Shown: one piece after another, positions 47,475 to 56,045 of the stretch
Layout: each line of letters begins with the position of its first letter
Position numbering within the stretch: position 1 is the stretch's first letter
Program-made: the position numbers and the translations under genes
The notes under the pieces: model-generated
Database searches by the model: none
What the model was told of the DNA's origin: nothing
Seen by the model: only the letters and a program-made list of their open reading frames with translations
Source of the DNA: Pseudomonas nitroreducens NBRC 12694
GTDB lineage: Bacteria > Pseudomonadota > Gammaproteobacteria > Pseudomonadales > Pseudomonadaceae
Length of the DNA: 64,000 nucleotides
Reading direction: 5' to 3'
NCBI RefSeq assembly: GCF_002091755.1
Contig: NZ_BDAI01000015.1
Location: 1-64,000, forward strand

Positions 47475-47863
47475 CGCAGCGGTGGCGGACGGGGCGGCGT
47501 GGCGTCCCGTTCGCCCAGCAGGGCGATGGCGCACAAGGCCAGCGCGGCGACGTTGGTAGAGACCGGATTGAAGGCGCCCAGCAGCAGTTCCGGGGCGAAC
47601 AGCGCCACATCCACCAGCAGGCCCAGCAGCGCAGCCGCCGCCAGCCATAGCGGCCAGCGGCTGCGGCGCAGCAGCAGGATGGCCAGGGCCAGGACGATCT
47701 CGGCGGCGCCCGCGACCTCGGCAATACGCTGGGTGGAGAGCAGCCAGCCGTGGGCCTCGATCATCCGCACTTCGTCCGGGCTGAGGAACAGCAGCTTGGG
47801 CACCAGGCCGTGGTAGAGGAACACCAGGCCCAGCGCCAGGCGCGCGATGGCCGCGCTAGTCAT
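47471..47863 (-). CDS. DoxX-like membrane protein
   Basis: 130 residues with four hydrophobic helices (ARLALGLVFLYHGLVPKLLF; AEIVLALAILLLRR; AAALLGLLVDVALF). Resembles the DoxX/SURF4-like family, often linked to thiol or quinone redox chemistry. Its start overlaps the end of the DCC gene by eight bases, so the two are translationally coupled. Last gene of a compact minus-strand group. Confidence 0.75.
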   Translation of the reverse strand: MTSAAIARLALGLVFLYHGLVPKLLFLSPDEVRMIEAHGWLLSTQRIAEVAGAAEIVLALAILLLRRSRWPLWLAAAALLGLLVDVALFAPELLLGAFNPVSTNVAALALCAIALLGERDATPPRPPPLR

Positions 47864-48284
47864 TGCCGAGGAATCGCCCGCGGTACTGCGGCGAGGGCAC
47901 CAGGCACTGCTCTTCGCGGCCAAACAGGCGATAGCGGTTGAGGGCGATACGGTCGTAGCACCAGTCGCGCAGTGGCCGTGGAATCAGCCAGAGCACCCGC
48001 AACCAGTTCCACGGCGCCGGCAGTTGGCCGATCACCCGCAGGAAGGCGTCGCTGCGCTCGAAGCCTTCGCGTCCCTCGACGTAGAGCATGGTGTCGAAGT
48101 ACTCGGTGGGCAGGCCGAACCAGTCGAGGATCGCCTGCCCCTCCGCGGACTGCACGCTGCACAGCTTTACCCGGCGCTCGCGGTCGTGCTGGAGGAGGAA
48201 GCGGCTCCAGCCGTTGCACAGGCGGCAGGTACCGTCGAACAGCACCACTTTATCGTCGGGCTGCATGTTGGGAGGCAGAGCCAT
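47856..48284 (-). CDS. DCC family thiol-disulfide oxidoreductase (DUF393)
   Basis: 142 residues. The N-terminal DxxCxxC motif (VVLFDGTCRLCNGWSRFLLQ) gives the family its name and resembles a thioredoxin-like redox pair. The start at 48284 is chosen for its GGAGA site; a second ATG at 48266 lacks one. It overlaps the DoxX-like gene, and DCC-DoxX pairs are recurrent in bacteria, which suggests a joint membrane redox function that is not characterised. Confidence 0.85.
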   Translation of the reverse strand: MALPPNMQPDDKVVLFDGTCRLCNGWSRFLLQHDRERRVKLCSVQSAEGQAILDWFGLPTEYFDTMLYVEGREGFERSDAFLRVIGQLPAPWNWLRVLWLIPRPLRDWCYDRIALNRYRLFGREEQCLVPSPQYRGRFLGND

Positions 48285-48353
48285 GGGGTCGTCTCCAGAT
48301 CCCTGATGCCTCAACTGTGCCCTCCGCGTGTGACAAGTCCTGCTCTTCATCGC

Positions 48354-48809
48354 TCATCCATTGGCGAGGGAGTACAAACGGTATTCGACCCAGCCCGGCC
48401 CCAGCCGGCCCTCACCCACCGCCAACTGGTGGTTGAGCCAGCGGTAGCGGTCGTCGCCGACCTCGAAACGCGGCTGGATCATGAAATAGGTGTCGCCGAA
48501 CTCGGTACTGTCGCCCCGCGAGACTGCGTGGATGATCTTCGGGTTGGCCACCAGCAGTCCGTTGTGCTGCATCAGGATACGCGCGCCGTCGTCGGTGCGC
48601 AGCACCAGGCGCACTTCCAGGTGCCAGCCGCCGTCGCCATCCACCAGGATCCAGTCGCCGCCACCGGGCAGCACTTCGCCGCTCAGGCGCTGGCCCTTGA
48701 AAGTGCCGCCGCCGGCCGCAGAGATCAGCCGCTGGCCCTGGGGCACGCGGCCGATTTCCAGCGGCACGCTGGCCTTCACGTTCATCTCCATCAACGGCTC
48801 GAGCTTCAT
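48354..48809 (-). CDS. DUF3237 domain protein
   Basis: 151 residues, all-beta prediction. The body shows the DUF3237 pattern (GRVPQGQRLISAAGGGTFKG, GGDWILVDGDGGWHLEVRLV, NPKIIHAV). No reaction is established for the family. The ATG at 48809 fits the family start; upstream codons overlap the methyltransferase gene and were rejected. Seventy bases separate it from each neighbour in the minus-strand group. Confidence 0.8.
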   Translation of the reverse strand: MKLEPLMEMNVKASVPLEIGRVPQGQRLISAAGGGTFKGQRLSGEVLPGGGDWILVDGDGGWHLEVRLVLRTDDGARILMQHNGLLVANPKIIHAVSRGDSTEFGDTYFMIQPRFEVGDDRYRWLNHQLAVGEGRLGPGWVEYRLYSLANG

Positions 48810-48879
48810 CGCAGCGCTCCTGCGCAAGGTCGTCGTAGACGCATCAGTAAAGCAGCCGCAAGCCCGCGCGGCCATCCGC

Positions 48880-49701
48880 CTAAGACGGCGTGGCGAAGCG
48901 ATAGCGCAGCAGGCGCCCCATGCGGCGCATCGCCGGAATGGCCAGGGTGATCTCGTAGAGCAGGCGCATGCCCAGGGGCAGCCGGGCGATCTGCTCGCGG
49001 TCGTAGGCGGCGATGGCATCGACGAACTGCAGGGCCGGGACCTGCTGCTCCAGCTCCCGGGGCTCGTCGATCCCCCAGTGCAGCACGGCGCCGGTACGGC
49101 GGATCATCGGGTTCCACTGCAGCAGGCGAATGCCCAGGCGGCTGTAGCCATCGAGTACCAGTTCGCCCTGATGGAAGTGCGCTACCAGGGCGCGCAGCAG
49201 CCAGGGAACCTTGTCCGCCTCCACGTAGGGCAGCGCGCCTTCGGAAAGCATCAGCACCGGCCGCCCTGTCGGAATCACGCGCCACCAGTCCGGTGTGGTC
49301 AGCGCGCTGGCCAGCAGGTGGCAGTTCCCCCGCGCGGGGTACAGGCGCTCGCGCAGCTCGATCACTTCCGGGAAGTCCACCTCGAACCATTGCACGGTGG
49401 ACGGCGGGTCGATGCGGAAGATCCGACTGTCCAGCCCGCACCCCAGCTGCAGCACCACGCAGGCCGGATGCCGCGCCAGGAAGTCGCGTACCCAGTCGTC
49501 GAACAGCTTGGCCCGCAGGGCAATCCCCACCTGCTCCGCGCGGCCGATGCGCAGGCGGGCGAAGTCATAGTCGATCTGCTCCACGGCGCGGCGCGAGAAG
49601 TGGTCGCGCAGCAGGCTGTCGGGCAGCTCGCTCTCCTTCGCCTTGGCGTAGAGGGTGATCAGCAAAGTTTCCGGCGTACCGCGCAGGCCGATGCGTTCCA
49701 C
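48880..49701 (-). CDS. SAM-dependent methyltransferase, LCM/Tcmp (PPM) type
   Basis: 273 residues. The SAM-binding motif reads VVLQLGCGLDSRIFR, the form seen in leucine-carboxyl/polyketide O-methyltransferases (TcmP-like). The upstream coding frame runs into the NTF2-like gene. I chose the GTG at 49701, which starts one base after that gene's TGA, a classic coupled arrangement. This enzyme class methylates carboxyl or phenolic groups of small molecules or proteins; target unknown. Confidence 0.82.
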   Translation of the reverse strand: MERIGLRGTPETLLITLYAKAKESELPDSLLRDHFSRRAVEQIDYDFARLRIGRAEQVGIALRAKLFDDWVRDFLARHPACVVLQLGCGLDSRIFRIDPPSTVQWFEVDFPEVIELRERLYPARGNCHLLASALTTPDWWRVIPTGRPVLMLSEGALPYVEADKVPWLLRALVAHFHQGELVLDGYSRLGIRLLQWNPMIRRTGAVLHWGIDEPRELEQQVPALQFVDAIAAYDREQIARLPLGMRLLYEITLAIPAMRRMGRLLRYRFATPS

Positions 49702-49702
49702 G

Positions 49703-50074
49703 TCACTCGTGCAGGTAGTAGAGCTTGTTGACGATCTGCCAGCCGTTGCCGACCTGCAGCAGCGACAGGTAGTCGGTGAAGTGCATGCCCATGAACTCGT
49801 CGGTGACCTTGGCCACTGCGCTATCACCGGTGATGTCCAGGGACTTCAGCTCCCACGCCGGCGGCGCACCTTCGGCAGGCGGCGATTCGGCCTTGATGGC
49901 GCCGATGAACTCGTCCAGCGAGGCCCACTCCAACGCGCCGTGGTAGTTGCCGATGATCTTGCAGGAAGGATGGAAGGCCTGGCGCAGCCGGGCCTCGTCA
50001 CCGAAAGTCATGCCCTCGACGTAATCGGTCAGTACCCGATTGATGGCGGCGCCGTCCGCCGTGTAGTTGCTCAT
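49703..50074 (-). CDS. NTF2-like (SnoaL/lumazine-binding type) protein
   Basis: 123 residues in the cone-shaped NTF2-like fold: helix-rich N-terminus (INRVLTDYVEGMTFGDEARL) then curved sheet (ALEWASLDEFI, SLLQVGNGWQIVNKLYY). Members act as small-molecule isomerases or hydratases or simply bind ligands; nothing here narrows it. First gene of a group of five closely spaced genes ending with DoxX, and coupled to the methyltransferase by TGACGTG. Confidence 0.8.
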   Translation of the reverse strand: MSNYTADGAAINRVLTDYVEGMTFGDEARLRQAFHPSCKIIGNYHGALEWASLDEFIGAIKAESPPAEGAPPAWELKSLDITGDSAVAKVTDEFMGMHFTDYLSLLQVGNGWQIVNKLYYLHE

Positions 50075-50176
50075 CGCTGTTGCCCTCCCAGGCCATCTTG
50101 GCCATGGAGGAAGGCTAGCACCCTGCCCCGGCCGCGCCCTGGGGGGCGACGATCGGGGCCGGTGCGTGGTGCGGAG

Positions 50177-51001
50177 TCAGACCACCGCGAGGTGCTGCTT
50201 GCGGTTCGGCGGCGGGAAGGCGGCGTCGAGGGCGTCGAGGTCTTCGGGCGTCAGCCGCAATTGCAGCGCGGCGGCATTGTCGCGCACGTGCAGCGGCTCG
50301 ACCGCCTTGGGAATGGCGATCACTCCCGGCTGCTGGATCAGCCAGGCCAGGGCGACGCGGGCCGGGGTGGCGTCGTGGCGGCCGGCGATATCCGCCAGTA
50401 CCCGATCGCGCAGCAGGCGACCGCCCTGGCCAACCGGGCAGTAAGCCATCAGCGGCATGCGTTCTTCCTGGCACCAGGGCAGCAGGTCCCACTCGATACC
50501 GCGCTCCTCCAGGCTGAACTGCACCTGGTTGGTGGCGCAGGCCGGTTCGTTCAGCTCCTGCATATCGTCGAGGTCGAAATTGGAGACGCCCCAGCGCTTG
50601 ATCTTGCCCGCCTCGCGCAACCGCTCGAAGGCATCCACGGTTTCATCCAGCGGGTACTGGCCGCGCCAGTGCAACAGGTAGAGGTCCAGGCAATCGGTAC
50701 CCAGGCGCCGCAGGCTGCGTTCGCAGGCCTCGGGGATGCCACGCCGGCTGGCGTTGTGCGGGTAGACCTTGCTGACCAGGAAGACCTGCTCGCGCAGCCC
50801 GGCAATAGCCTCGCCAACCACCTCCTCCGAACCGCCCTCGGCGTACATCTCGGCGGTGTCGATCAGGGTCAGGCCCCGCTCGATACCTTCGCGCAGGGCG
50901 GCGACCTCGCGCTTGCGCTGGAAGCTGTCCTCGCCCATGCGCCAGGTACCCTGGCCGATGGCGGGTACGGCGGTGCCGTCGGCGAATACCACAGTGTTCA
51001 T
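50177..51001 (-). CDS. Aldo/keto reductase
   Basis: 274 residues, (beta/alpha)8 NAD(P)H reductase. The catalytic tetrad is visible as D48, Y53, K78 and H111 (LIDTAEMYAEGG, LVSKVYP, LLHWRG). The C-terminal cofactor region includes AIPKAVEPLHVRDN. Substrate unknown, probably aldehydes or 2,5-diketogluconate-type ketones. It precedes the NTF2-like gene by about 100 bases on the same strand and might belong to that group. Confidence 0.9.
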   Translation of the reverse strand: MNTVVFADGTAVPAIGQGTWRMGEDSFQRKREVAALREGIERGLTLIDTAEMYAEGGSEEVVGEAIAGLREQVFLVSKVYPHNASRRGIPEACERSLRRLGTDCLDLYLLHWRGQYPLDETVDAFERLREAGKIKRWGVSNFDLDDMQELNEPACATNQVQFSLEERGIEWDLLPWCQEERMPLMAYCPVGQGGRLLRDRVLADIAGRHDATPARVALAWLIQQPGVIAIPKAVEPLHVRDNAAALQLRLTPEDLDALDAAFPPPNRKQHLAVV

Positions 51002-51103
51002 CTCGTGCTCCTTCTGACTGTTCGTTACGGGACACGGGGCCGGCCGCCCGAAACCGGGCGACGGGCACTCAGGGTAGCGCAGAAGCAGCTGGCGGGGCGT
51101 GGA

Positions 51104-52198
51104 TCAGCGATTGGTCTGCAGGTTGCGCCGGGCGGCGTGGCGCTCGATGGCCAGGTCGATCAGGCGGCTGACCAGCTCGCTGTAGGTCATCCCGGCGGCC
51201 TGCCAGAGCTTGGGATACATGCTGATGCGGGTGAAACCGGGCAGCGAGTTGAGCTCGTTGACCAGCACCTCGCCACTGTCGGTGAGGAACACGTCGACCC
51301 GTGCCAGCCCGGAGCATTCCAGGGCGATAAAGGCGTCTACCGCGAGCTGGCGGATACGCTCGCCGGCCTCGGCCGGAATATCCGCCGGCACCACGACCTT
51401 GGCCGCATCCTCGTCGATGTACTTGCTGTCGTAGGAGTAGAAGCCGCTGCCGACGACGATCTCGCCGCAGCCGCTGGCGATCGGCTGATCGTTGCCCAGC
51501 ACCGCGCACTCGATCTCGCGGCCCTTGACGGCGGCCTCGACCAGCACCTTGTCATCGAAGGCCAGCGCCAGGCGCACGGCTTCGTCGTACGCGGCCTCGT
51601 CCTCGACCTTGCTGACGCCCACCGACGAGCCCATGTTCGCCGGCTTGATGAACAGCGGCAGGCCGAGCTTGCGCTGCGCCTCGGCAAATGGCGTGCGGGC
51701 GGCATTTGCGCGGGTCAGCGTGAGGAACGGCGTGATGGCGATGCCGGCGTCGCGCAGCAGGCGCTTGCTCACGTCCTTGTCCATGCAGATGGCCGAGCCC
51801 AGCACGTCGGAGCCGACGAAGGGAATATCGGCCATGCGCAGCAGGCCCTGCAGGCAGCCGTCCTCGCCCTGGGTGCCGTGAACGATGGGGAAGATCACGT
51901 CGACGTGATCGAGCAGTTGGCGGCTGCCGGTTTCCACCAGTTGCCGCTCGGCCTTGCCCGGCACCACGGCCAGCTCGCGATTGGAACGGTTCAGCGCAAT
52001 GAGGGCCGGGTTTTCCTGGTTGAGCAGGTAGTCGGAGGCATCGTTGAGGTGCCAGCGGCCTTCCTTGTCGATACCGATCAGCACCGGTTCGAAGCGCTCG
52101 CGGTCCAGCGCGTCGACGATGTTCTTCGCCGATTGCAGCGACACCTCGTGCTCCGCCGAACGCCCACCGAAAATCACTCCAACGCGCAACTTGCCCAT
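51104..52198 (-). CDS. ddlA: D-alanine--D-alanine ligase A
   Basis: ATP-grasp enzyme that joins two D-alanines for peptidoglycan. At 364 residues it has the longer DdlA form. FGGRSAEHEVSLQSA is near the N-terminus, the ATP-binding KPANMGSSVGVSKV in the centre, and the metal-binding LNELNSLPGFTRISMYPKLW at the C-terminal end. GGGAGG precedes the ATG. It stands away from the mur/fts cluster, as is typical of the second ligase in pseudomonads. Confidence 0.95.
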   Translation of the reverse strand: MGKLRVGVIFGGRSAEHEVSLQSAKNIVDALDRERFEPVLIGIDKEGRWHLNDASDYLLNQENPALIALNRSNRELAVVPGKAERQLVETGSRQLLDHVDVIFPIVHGTQGEDGCLQGLLRMADIPFVGSDVLGSAICMDKDVSKRLLRDAGIAITPFLTLTRANAARTPFAEAQRKLGLPLFIKPANMGSSVGVSKVEDEAAYDEAVRLALAFDDKVLVEAAVKGREIECAVLGNDQPIASGCGEIVVGSGFYSYDSKYIDEDAAKVVVPADIPAEAGERIRQLAVDAFIALECSGLARVDVFLTDSGEVLVNELNSLPGFTRISMYPKLWQAAGMTYSELVSRLIDLAIERHAARRNLQTNR

Positions 52199-52290
52199 GA
52201 CAACCTCCCAAGGATCGATGGGCGCTTTCTAACACGGGCTCCCGCGCTTGGGTAGGAACAGTGAGCGGCGAACAGACAGGACGCTTGCGC

Positions 52291-53295
52291 TCAAAACCGG
52301 CGCAGCGCCTGCGCCAGTTCGCGAGCCGCCTGGCCGCTGTGCACGCCAGGGAACAGATGAGTGAACGGCAAGGCCACGAAGCGCCCTTCGCGCACGGCGC
52401 GCAGTCGCGACAGCACCGGGTCGGCACGCAGCGTTTTCTTTTTCTGCTCGGCCGTGGACCACAGCGCATCGGCCATCAGGATCACATCCGGATCGCGTGC
52501 CAGCAGTTGTTCGGTGTTGGCGGTGAAGCTGCCCAGGTCGACATCCTCGAACAGGTTGTGCGCACCGGCGGCATGCAGCAGCTGTGTAATGACTCCGCGC
52601 CGGCCCTGGCTCTCCAGTCCGTTGCTGGCGCTGTCGAGATAGAAGACGTCCAGCGGCTTGTGGTGGGCAAAGAGGCGGCGGGCTTCGGCCAGCTCGGCGC
52701 GTTGCTGGCGAATCAGTTCCTGCGCCCGCTCCTGCTCGCCAAGAATTTCGCCCAAGGTCGTCAGGTCCGTCTCGACACCGACGAACAGATCATCCGTCCA
52801 CACCCCGCACCCAGCATCCAACAGGTAGCTCCCGACACCCTGGCCGGCCAGTTCTGCGCGGGACAGGTTGCCCAACCGGAAGGCCGAGGCGAAGCCGGCC
52901 ACCACCAGGTCCGGCTTCAGCGCGTAGACCGCTTCCGCCGCCGGGTACTGGCGCGCCAGCAGCGGCACGCCGCGATAGCGGCCGCCACTCAGGTTGAGGT
53001 CGTCATCGATGTAGGCCACGCCGATCAATCGCGACCCGGCGCCCAGCGCCAGCAGCAGGTCGGCAGCGTGCTGGTTGAGGGCGAGGATGCGTTGCGGAGG
53101 GTGATCGATGTGCCAGTCCTGCGCGCAGTTGCGGTAGTCCTGGGCAGTGGCCGTCGCCATGCCCTGCAGCAACGCCACCCCGAGCGCCAATGCCAATGTG
53201 TAGGAGCGAGCTTGCTCGCGAACCAAACCGGGCACCGATGGCATCAAGCGCTTCGCGAGCAAGCTCGCCCCCACAAAGAGCCATGCCGGCCTCAT
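52291..53295 (-). CDS. btuF: BtuF-like vitamin B12 periplasmic binding protein with a REP element in its signal peptide
   Basis: Predicted periplasmic cobalamin (or cobinoid) binding protein, 334 residues, class III binding-protein fold (RILALNQHAADLLLALGAGSRLIGVAY; DPDVILMADALWS). The ATG at 53295 overlaps the stop of the preceding gene (ATGA), which supports it as the real start. Codons 7 to about 32 lie inside a REP palindrome, so the signal peptide reads MRPAWLFV, then repeat-encoded residues, then TLALALGVALLQGMATATA with likely cleavage before QDYRN. Internal TTG codons near 53196 are alternative starts. No BtuC/BtuD genes are adjacent. Confidence 0.8.
   Translation of the reverse strand: MRPAWLFVGASLLAKRLMPSVPGLVREQARSYTLALALGVALLQGMATATAQDYRNCAQDWHIDHPPQRILALNQHAADLLLALGAGSRLIGVAYIDDDLNLSGGRYRGVPLLARQYPAAEAVYALKPDLVVAGFASAFRLGNLSRAELAGQGVGSYLLDAGCGVWTDDLFVGVETDLTTLGEILGEQERAQELIRQQRAELAEARRLFAHHKPLDVFYLDSASNGLESQGRRGVITQLLHAAGAHNLFEDVDLGSFTANTEQLLARDPDVILMADALWSTAEQKKKTLRADPVLSRLRAVREGRFVALPFTHLFPGVHSGQAARELAQALRRF
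53200..53277. repeat. REP-type palindromic pair inside the btuF signal sequence
   Basis: GTAGGAGCGAGCTTGCTCGC (from 53200) faces CGCGAGCAAGCTCGCCCCCA (to about 53275). The element leaves the reading frame open. Confidence 0.85.
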
Positions 53296-53996
53296 GCTTC
53301 GTCATCCACGCGCAAATCCGCCACCGGCACGCCATCGCGCAGGTGCTCGGTCACCACCCGACAAACCTGCTCATCACTGCGCAAGCCGTACCAGACGCGC
53401 TCGGGGTAGACCGTCAGCACCGGCCCGCGATTGCAGGGGAACTGGCAACCGGTGCGGGTCAGCAAGGCGCCCTTGGCGTTCTCGTAGAGGTCGTGGCGAA
53501 TCAGTTCGCGACGCAGGGTCTTCCACAACGGCAACGCGCCCCGGCGCACGCAGCGCGGCCCCGCGCAGAGGAACAGGTGATGACGATGCGGCGGCGGCGC
53601 GGACCAGTCGGGCTGCGACGGCACCGCACCGACACCCCGGCATTCCAGCTGCTGCGCCGGATCGTCGATCGCCGCCAGCACCGCACCGACGTCGAGCCCA
53701 CGCCGGCCCAGCGCCGATGCCGTGATGCTCGGCACCGGCGCCTGCGAAAACTCATCCGCCAGTACCGCCAGTTCGGCGCGCAGCCAGTCGAGGTAGGCGC
53801 CGTCGGTGGCGGGCTCCAGGTCGACCAGCAACAACGACGCGGCATCGGCAAGCTGCGCGCGCGCTCGGGCCCAGAGCAGGTCGAAGCCCTCGCTGGTGTC
53901 GATGCTCTCGACACCCGCCAGACGCGCCGACACCTCGCGGTGCAGGCGCTCGCCCTGGGCGCCGGCCAGCGGGCCGACCAGCAGGATGGCCCTCAT
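53292..53996 (-). CDS. Thioredoxin-like [2Fe-2S] ferredoxin with extra N-terminal domain, B12 operon
   Basis: 234 residues in two parts. Residues 1-120 resemble a sirohydrochlorin cobaltochelatase/CbiX-like domain (ILLVGPLAGAQGERLHRE). Residues 135-234 form a thioredoxin-fold ferredoxin with C144, C149, C184 and C188 (FLCAGPRCVRRG, GCQFPCNRGP). Starts at the btuB stop (TGATG) and ends in the btuF start (ATGA), so all three should be translated together. Role is probably redox handling of incoming corrinoid or cobalt; this is an inference from context. Confidence 0.75.
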   Translation of the reverse strand: MRAILLVGPLAGAQGERLHREVSARLAGVESIDTSEGFDLLWARARAQLADAASLLLVDLEPATDGAYLDWLRAELAVLADEFSQAPVPSITASALGRRGLDVGAVLAAIDDPAQQLECRGVGAVPSQPDWSAPPPHRHHLFLCAGPRCVRRGALPLWKTLRRELIRHDLYENAKGALLTRTGCQFPCNRGPVLTVYPERVWYGLRSDEQVCRVVTEHLRDGVPVADLRVDDEA

Positions 53997-55951
53997 CAGA
54001 AGCTGAAGGTGTAGCGCAGCTCGGCGGTGCGCGGCCGGCCGAGGTTGTCCACCTGGCGGATGCCGTTGCTGGTGCGGCCGGTGGCGTAGTCGCGGTCCAG
54101 CAGGTTCTCCAGCAGCAGGCTCAGACGATGCGCGCGGGCCGCGTCGAGGTAGCGATAGGCATCGCCGTCGAACACGGTGTAGTGGCCGTAGTCGTCGTCC
54201 TGGGCGCTGACGATGGAGCCCACGTAGCGTGTGGCGAGGCCAGCGCCCCAGAGGTTGTCGTCATAGCCGGCACGCACGCGGGCGAAGAAGTGCGGGATGT
54301 TGTTCACCGTCACGCCCTTGCGGCTGTCCACCAGGTTGCGCGTGGCGTCGGCGGAGAGCTGCCAATGGCGGCCGAACTGCCACTGGCCGTTGGCTTCCAC
54401 GCCGCGCACTTCGATCTCGCCGTTGCCGTTCACCCACTGATCGCCCGCGAGGGTGATCAGGTCGGTGATCTCGCGGCGGAACAGGGTGACGCTGCCGCTC
54501 CACGGCTGGTCGAACAGCTCGCCGGTGTAATCCAGGCCCAGTTCGGCGTTGCGACTGCGCTCGGGCTTGAGGTCACGGTTGCCGACTTCGTCGCCCGGCT
54601 CATTGACGAACAGTTGCTCGGCGGTGGGCAACTTGAAGGCCGTGCCGAACTGGCCGCGCAGCTTGAGTTGCTGGGTTAGGTCATAGAGCGAGGTCAGCAT
54701 CCACACCGTGGCGCCTTCGCCGCCGGAGATTTCCTCGCGGCGCACGCCCAGGCTCGGGTGCCAGTCGGGCAGCGCGTCGATGCGCGGGCGCAGCTGGGCG
54801 TACAGCGCATGGGACTCGGCCTTGTCGTTGTCGATGATCAGCACATCGTCCTGGCCCTTGTACCACTGGTTGTCGCTCCCGAAGACCAGCTCGTGACCGC
54901 CACCGAACCTGGCCTTGCCTTCGAGCTGCGCCCCCCAGTCGGTAAAGCCCCAGTAGTCATTGTGATTGAGCACCTGGGTGCCGCCGCCCTGCAGGTTGTA
55001 GACGCGGTCGTAGCGGGTATCCCAGTCGTTGATGTGGGTCTTGGCGAACCAGCTGAAGTCGTCGTTGACGCTCTGCTGGAAGGTCGCCGTGGCGATCTGT
55101 TGCACGCGGTTGTTGCTGGTGTGATGGTTCGATGTCGGTCGGGCGAAGTCCAGCTCGGCGTCGGCGTACTGGTAGAACAGCTCCAGCCGCGAGGCATCGC
55201 CGATGGCCTGGATGGCCTTGGCGCCGAACACGTTGACGTCGTAGGAGCGGCGCTTGTCGCTGACGGTGTCGGTCATGTCGCGGTCGCGGTACGGCTGGTA
55301 GCCGTCGGAGCGGTTGTGGCTGACGTAGGCCATCAGGCCGAGGTCGCCCAGGCCGTTCTGCACGACTTTCTCCGCGCGGGCATCGCCGCTGCGGCCCTTG
55401 AACGTATCCAGGCCCAGGTTGACCTCGCCGGACGCCTCGCGCGAACGCGCGCTGCGGGTGACGATATTGATCACCCCGGACACCGCCTGGGTGCCGAACA
55501 GCAGGCCCTGGCCGCCCTTGAGCACCTCGATGCGCTCCACCGCAGTGGTCGGCAGGGTATCGATGTAGATGCCGCCGTAGAGGCGATTGTTCAGGCGCAC
55601 GCCGTCCAGCAGGATCAGCGTGTCGTCGTTGCGCCCGCCCAGCAGCGAGTAGGTGCCGTAGTCGAACGGGCCGTTCTTCGGTGCGACGAACAGGCCGGGC
55701 ACGTACATCTGCAGCACGCGGGTGATGTCGGCGCTGGGGCCGGCGCGCTCGATCTGCTCGCGGTCGATGACCTCCAGCTTGCTGCCGTAGCGCGCCATGT
55801 CGGCCACCGTGGTGGACTCCACGGAAGGCGCACTGACGATTTCATCGGCCAGGTCGAGGGGCGCTGCCACAAGCTGCGAACTCAGGGCGCAGAGGGAGAG
55901 AACGGGAGTCCAGCGCAGGGCGCGCCGGGAGATGGAAGCAGGAGAATGCAA
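53996..55951 (-). CDS. btuB: BtuB-like TonB-dependent cobalamin receptor
   Basis: Outer-membrane receptor of 651 residues. I start it at the TTG at 55951, which has GAGG eight bases ahead. This gives a signal peptide (SPASISRRALRWTPVLSLCA then SSQLVAA). No ATG fits: the in-frame ATG at 56119 lies inside the riboswitch. A TonB-box-like DEIVSAP follows cleavage, then the plug (about 45-165, LILLDGVRLNNRLYG, VERIEVLKGGQGLLFG) and a barrel ending in LRYTFSF. The cobalamin riboswitch upstream identifies the ligand class. Stop codon overlaps the next gene. Confidence 0.88.
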   Translation of the reverse strand: MHSPASISRRALRWTPVLSLCALSSQLVAAPLDLADEIVSAPSVESTTVADMARYGSKLEVIDREQIERAGPSADITRVLQMYVPGLFVAPKNGPFDYGTYSLLGGRNDDTLILLDGVRLNNRLYGGIYIDTLPTTAVERIEVLKGGQGLLFGTQAVSGVINIVTRSARSREASGEVNLGLDTFKGRSGDARAEKVVQNGLGDLGLMAYVSHNRSDGYQPYRDRDMTDTVSDKRRSYDVNVFGAKAIQAIGDASRLELFYQYADAELDFARPTSNHHTSNNRVQQIATATFQQSVNDDFSWFAKTHINDWDTRYDRVYNLQGGGTQVLNHNDYWGFTDWGAQLEGKARFGGGHELVFGSDNQWYKGQDDVLIIDNDKAESHALYAQLRPRIDALPDWHPSLGVRREEISGGEGATVWMLTSLYDLTQQLKLRGQFGTAFKLPTAEQLFVNEPGDEVGNRDLKPERSRNAELGLDYTGELFDQPWSGSVTLFRREITDLITLAGDQWVNGNGEIEVRGVEANGQWQFGRHWQLSADATRNLVDSRKGVTVNNIPHFFARVRAGYDDNLWGAGLATRYVGSIVSAQDDDYGHYTVFDGDAYRYLDAARAHRLSLLLENLLDRDYATGRTSNGIRQVDNLGRPRTAELRYTFSF

Positions 55952-55959
55952 GGTGATCG

Positions 55960-55978
55960 CCTCGAAATCGGGATTTCG
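55960..55978 (-). promoter_or_regulatory. btuB ribosome binding site with flush hairpin
   Basis: The GAGG site (55960-55963) is directly preceded by a perfect inverted repeat CGAAATC/GATTTCG (55963-55978) with a two-base centre. It could hinder ribosome access in one conformation of the leader. Confidence 0.5.
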
Positions 55979-56045
55979 CAGGCGGCGCAGCGACACCCGG
56001 AACGAGCGCGCCCCGGGAACCGGCTCACGCCCGCCCACCGCGGGT

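Noticed and set aside
49655..52255. 866-codon plus-strand frame opposite the NTF2-like, aldo/keto reductase and ddl genes
   Set aside because: Shadow of three confidently identified minus-strand genes.
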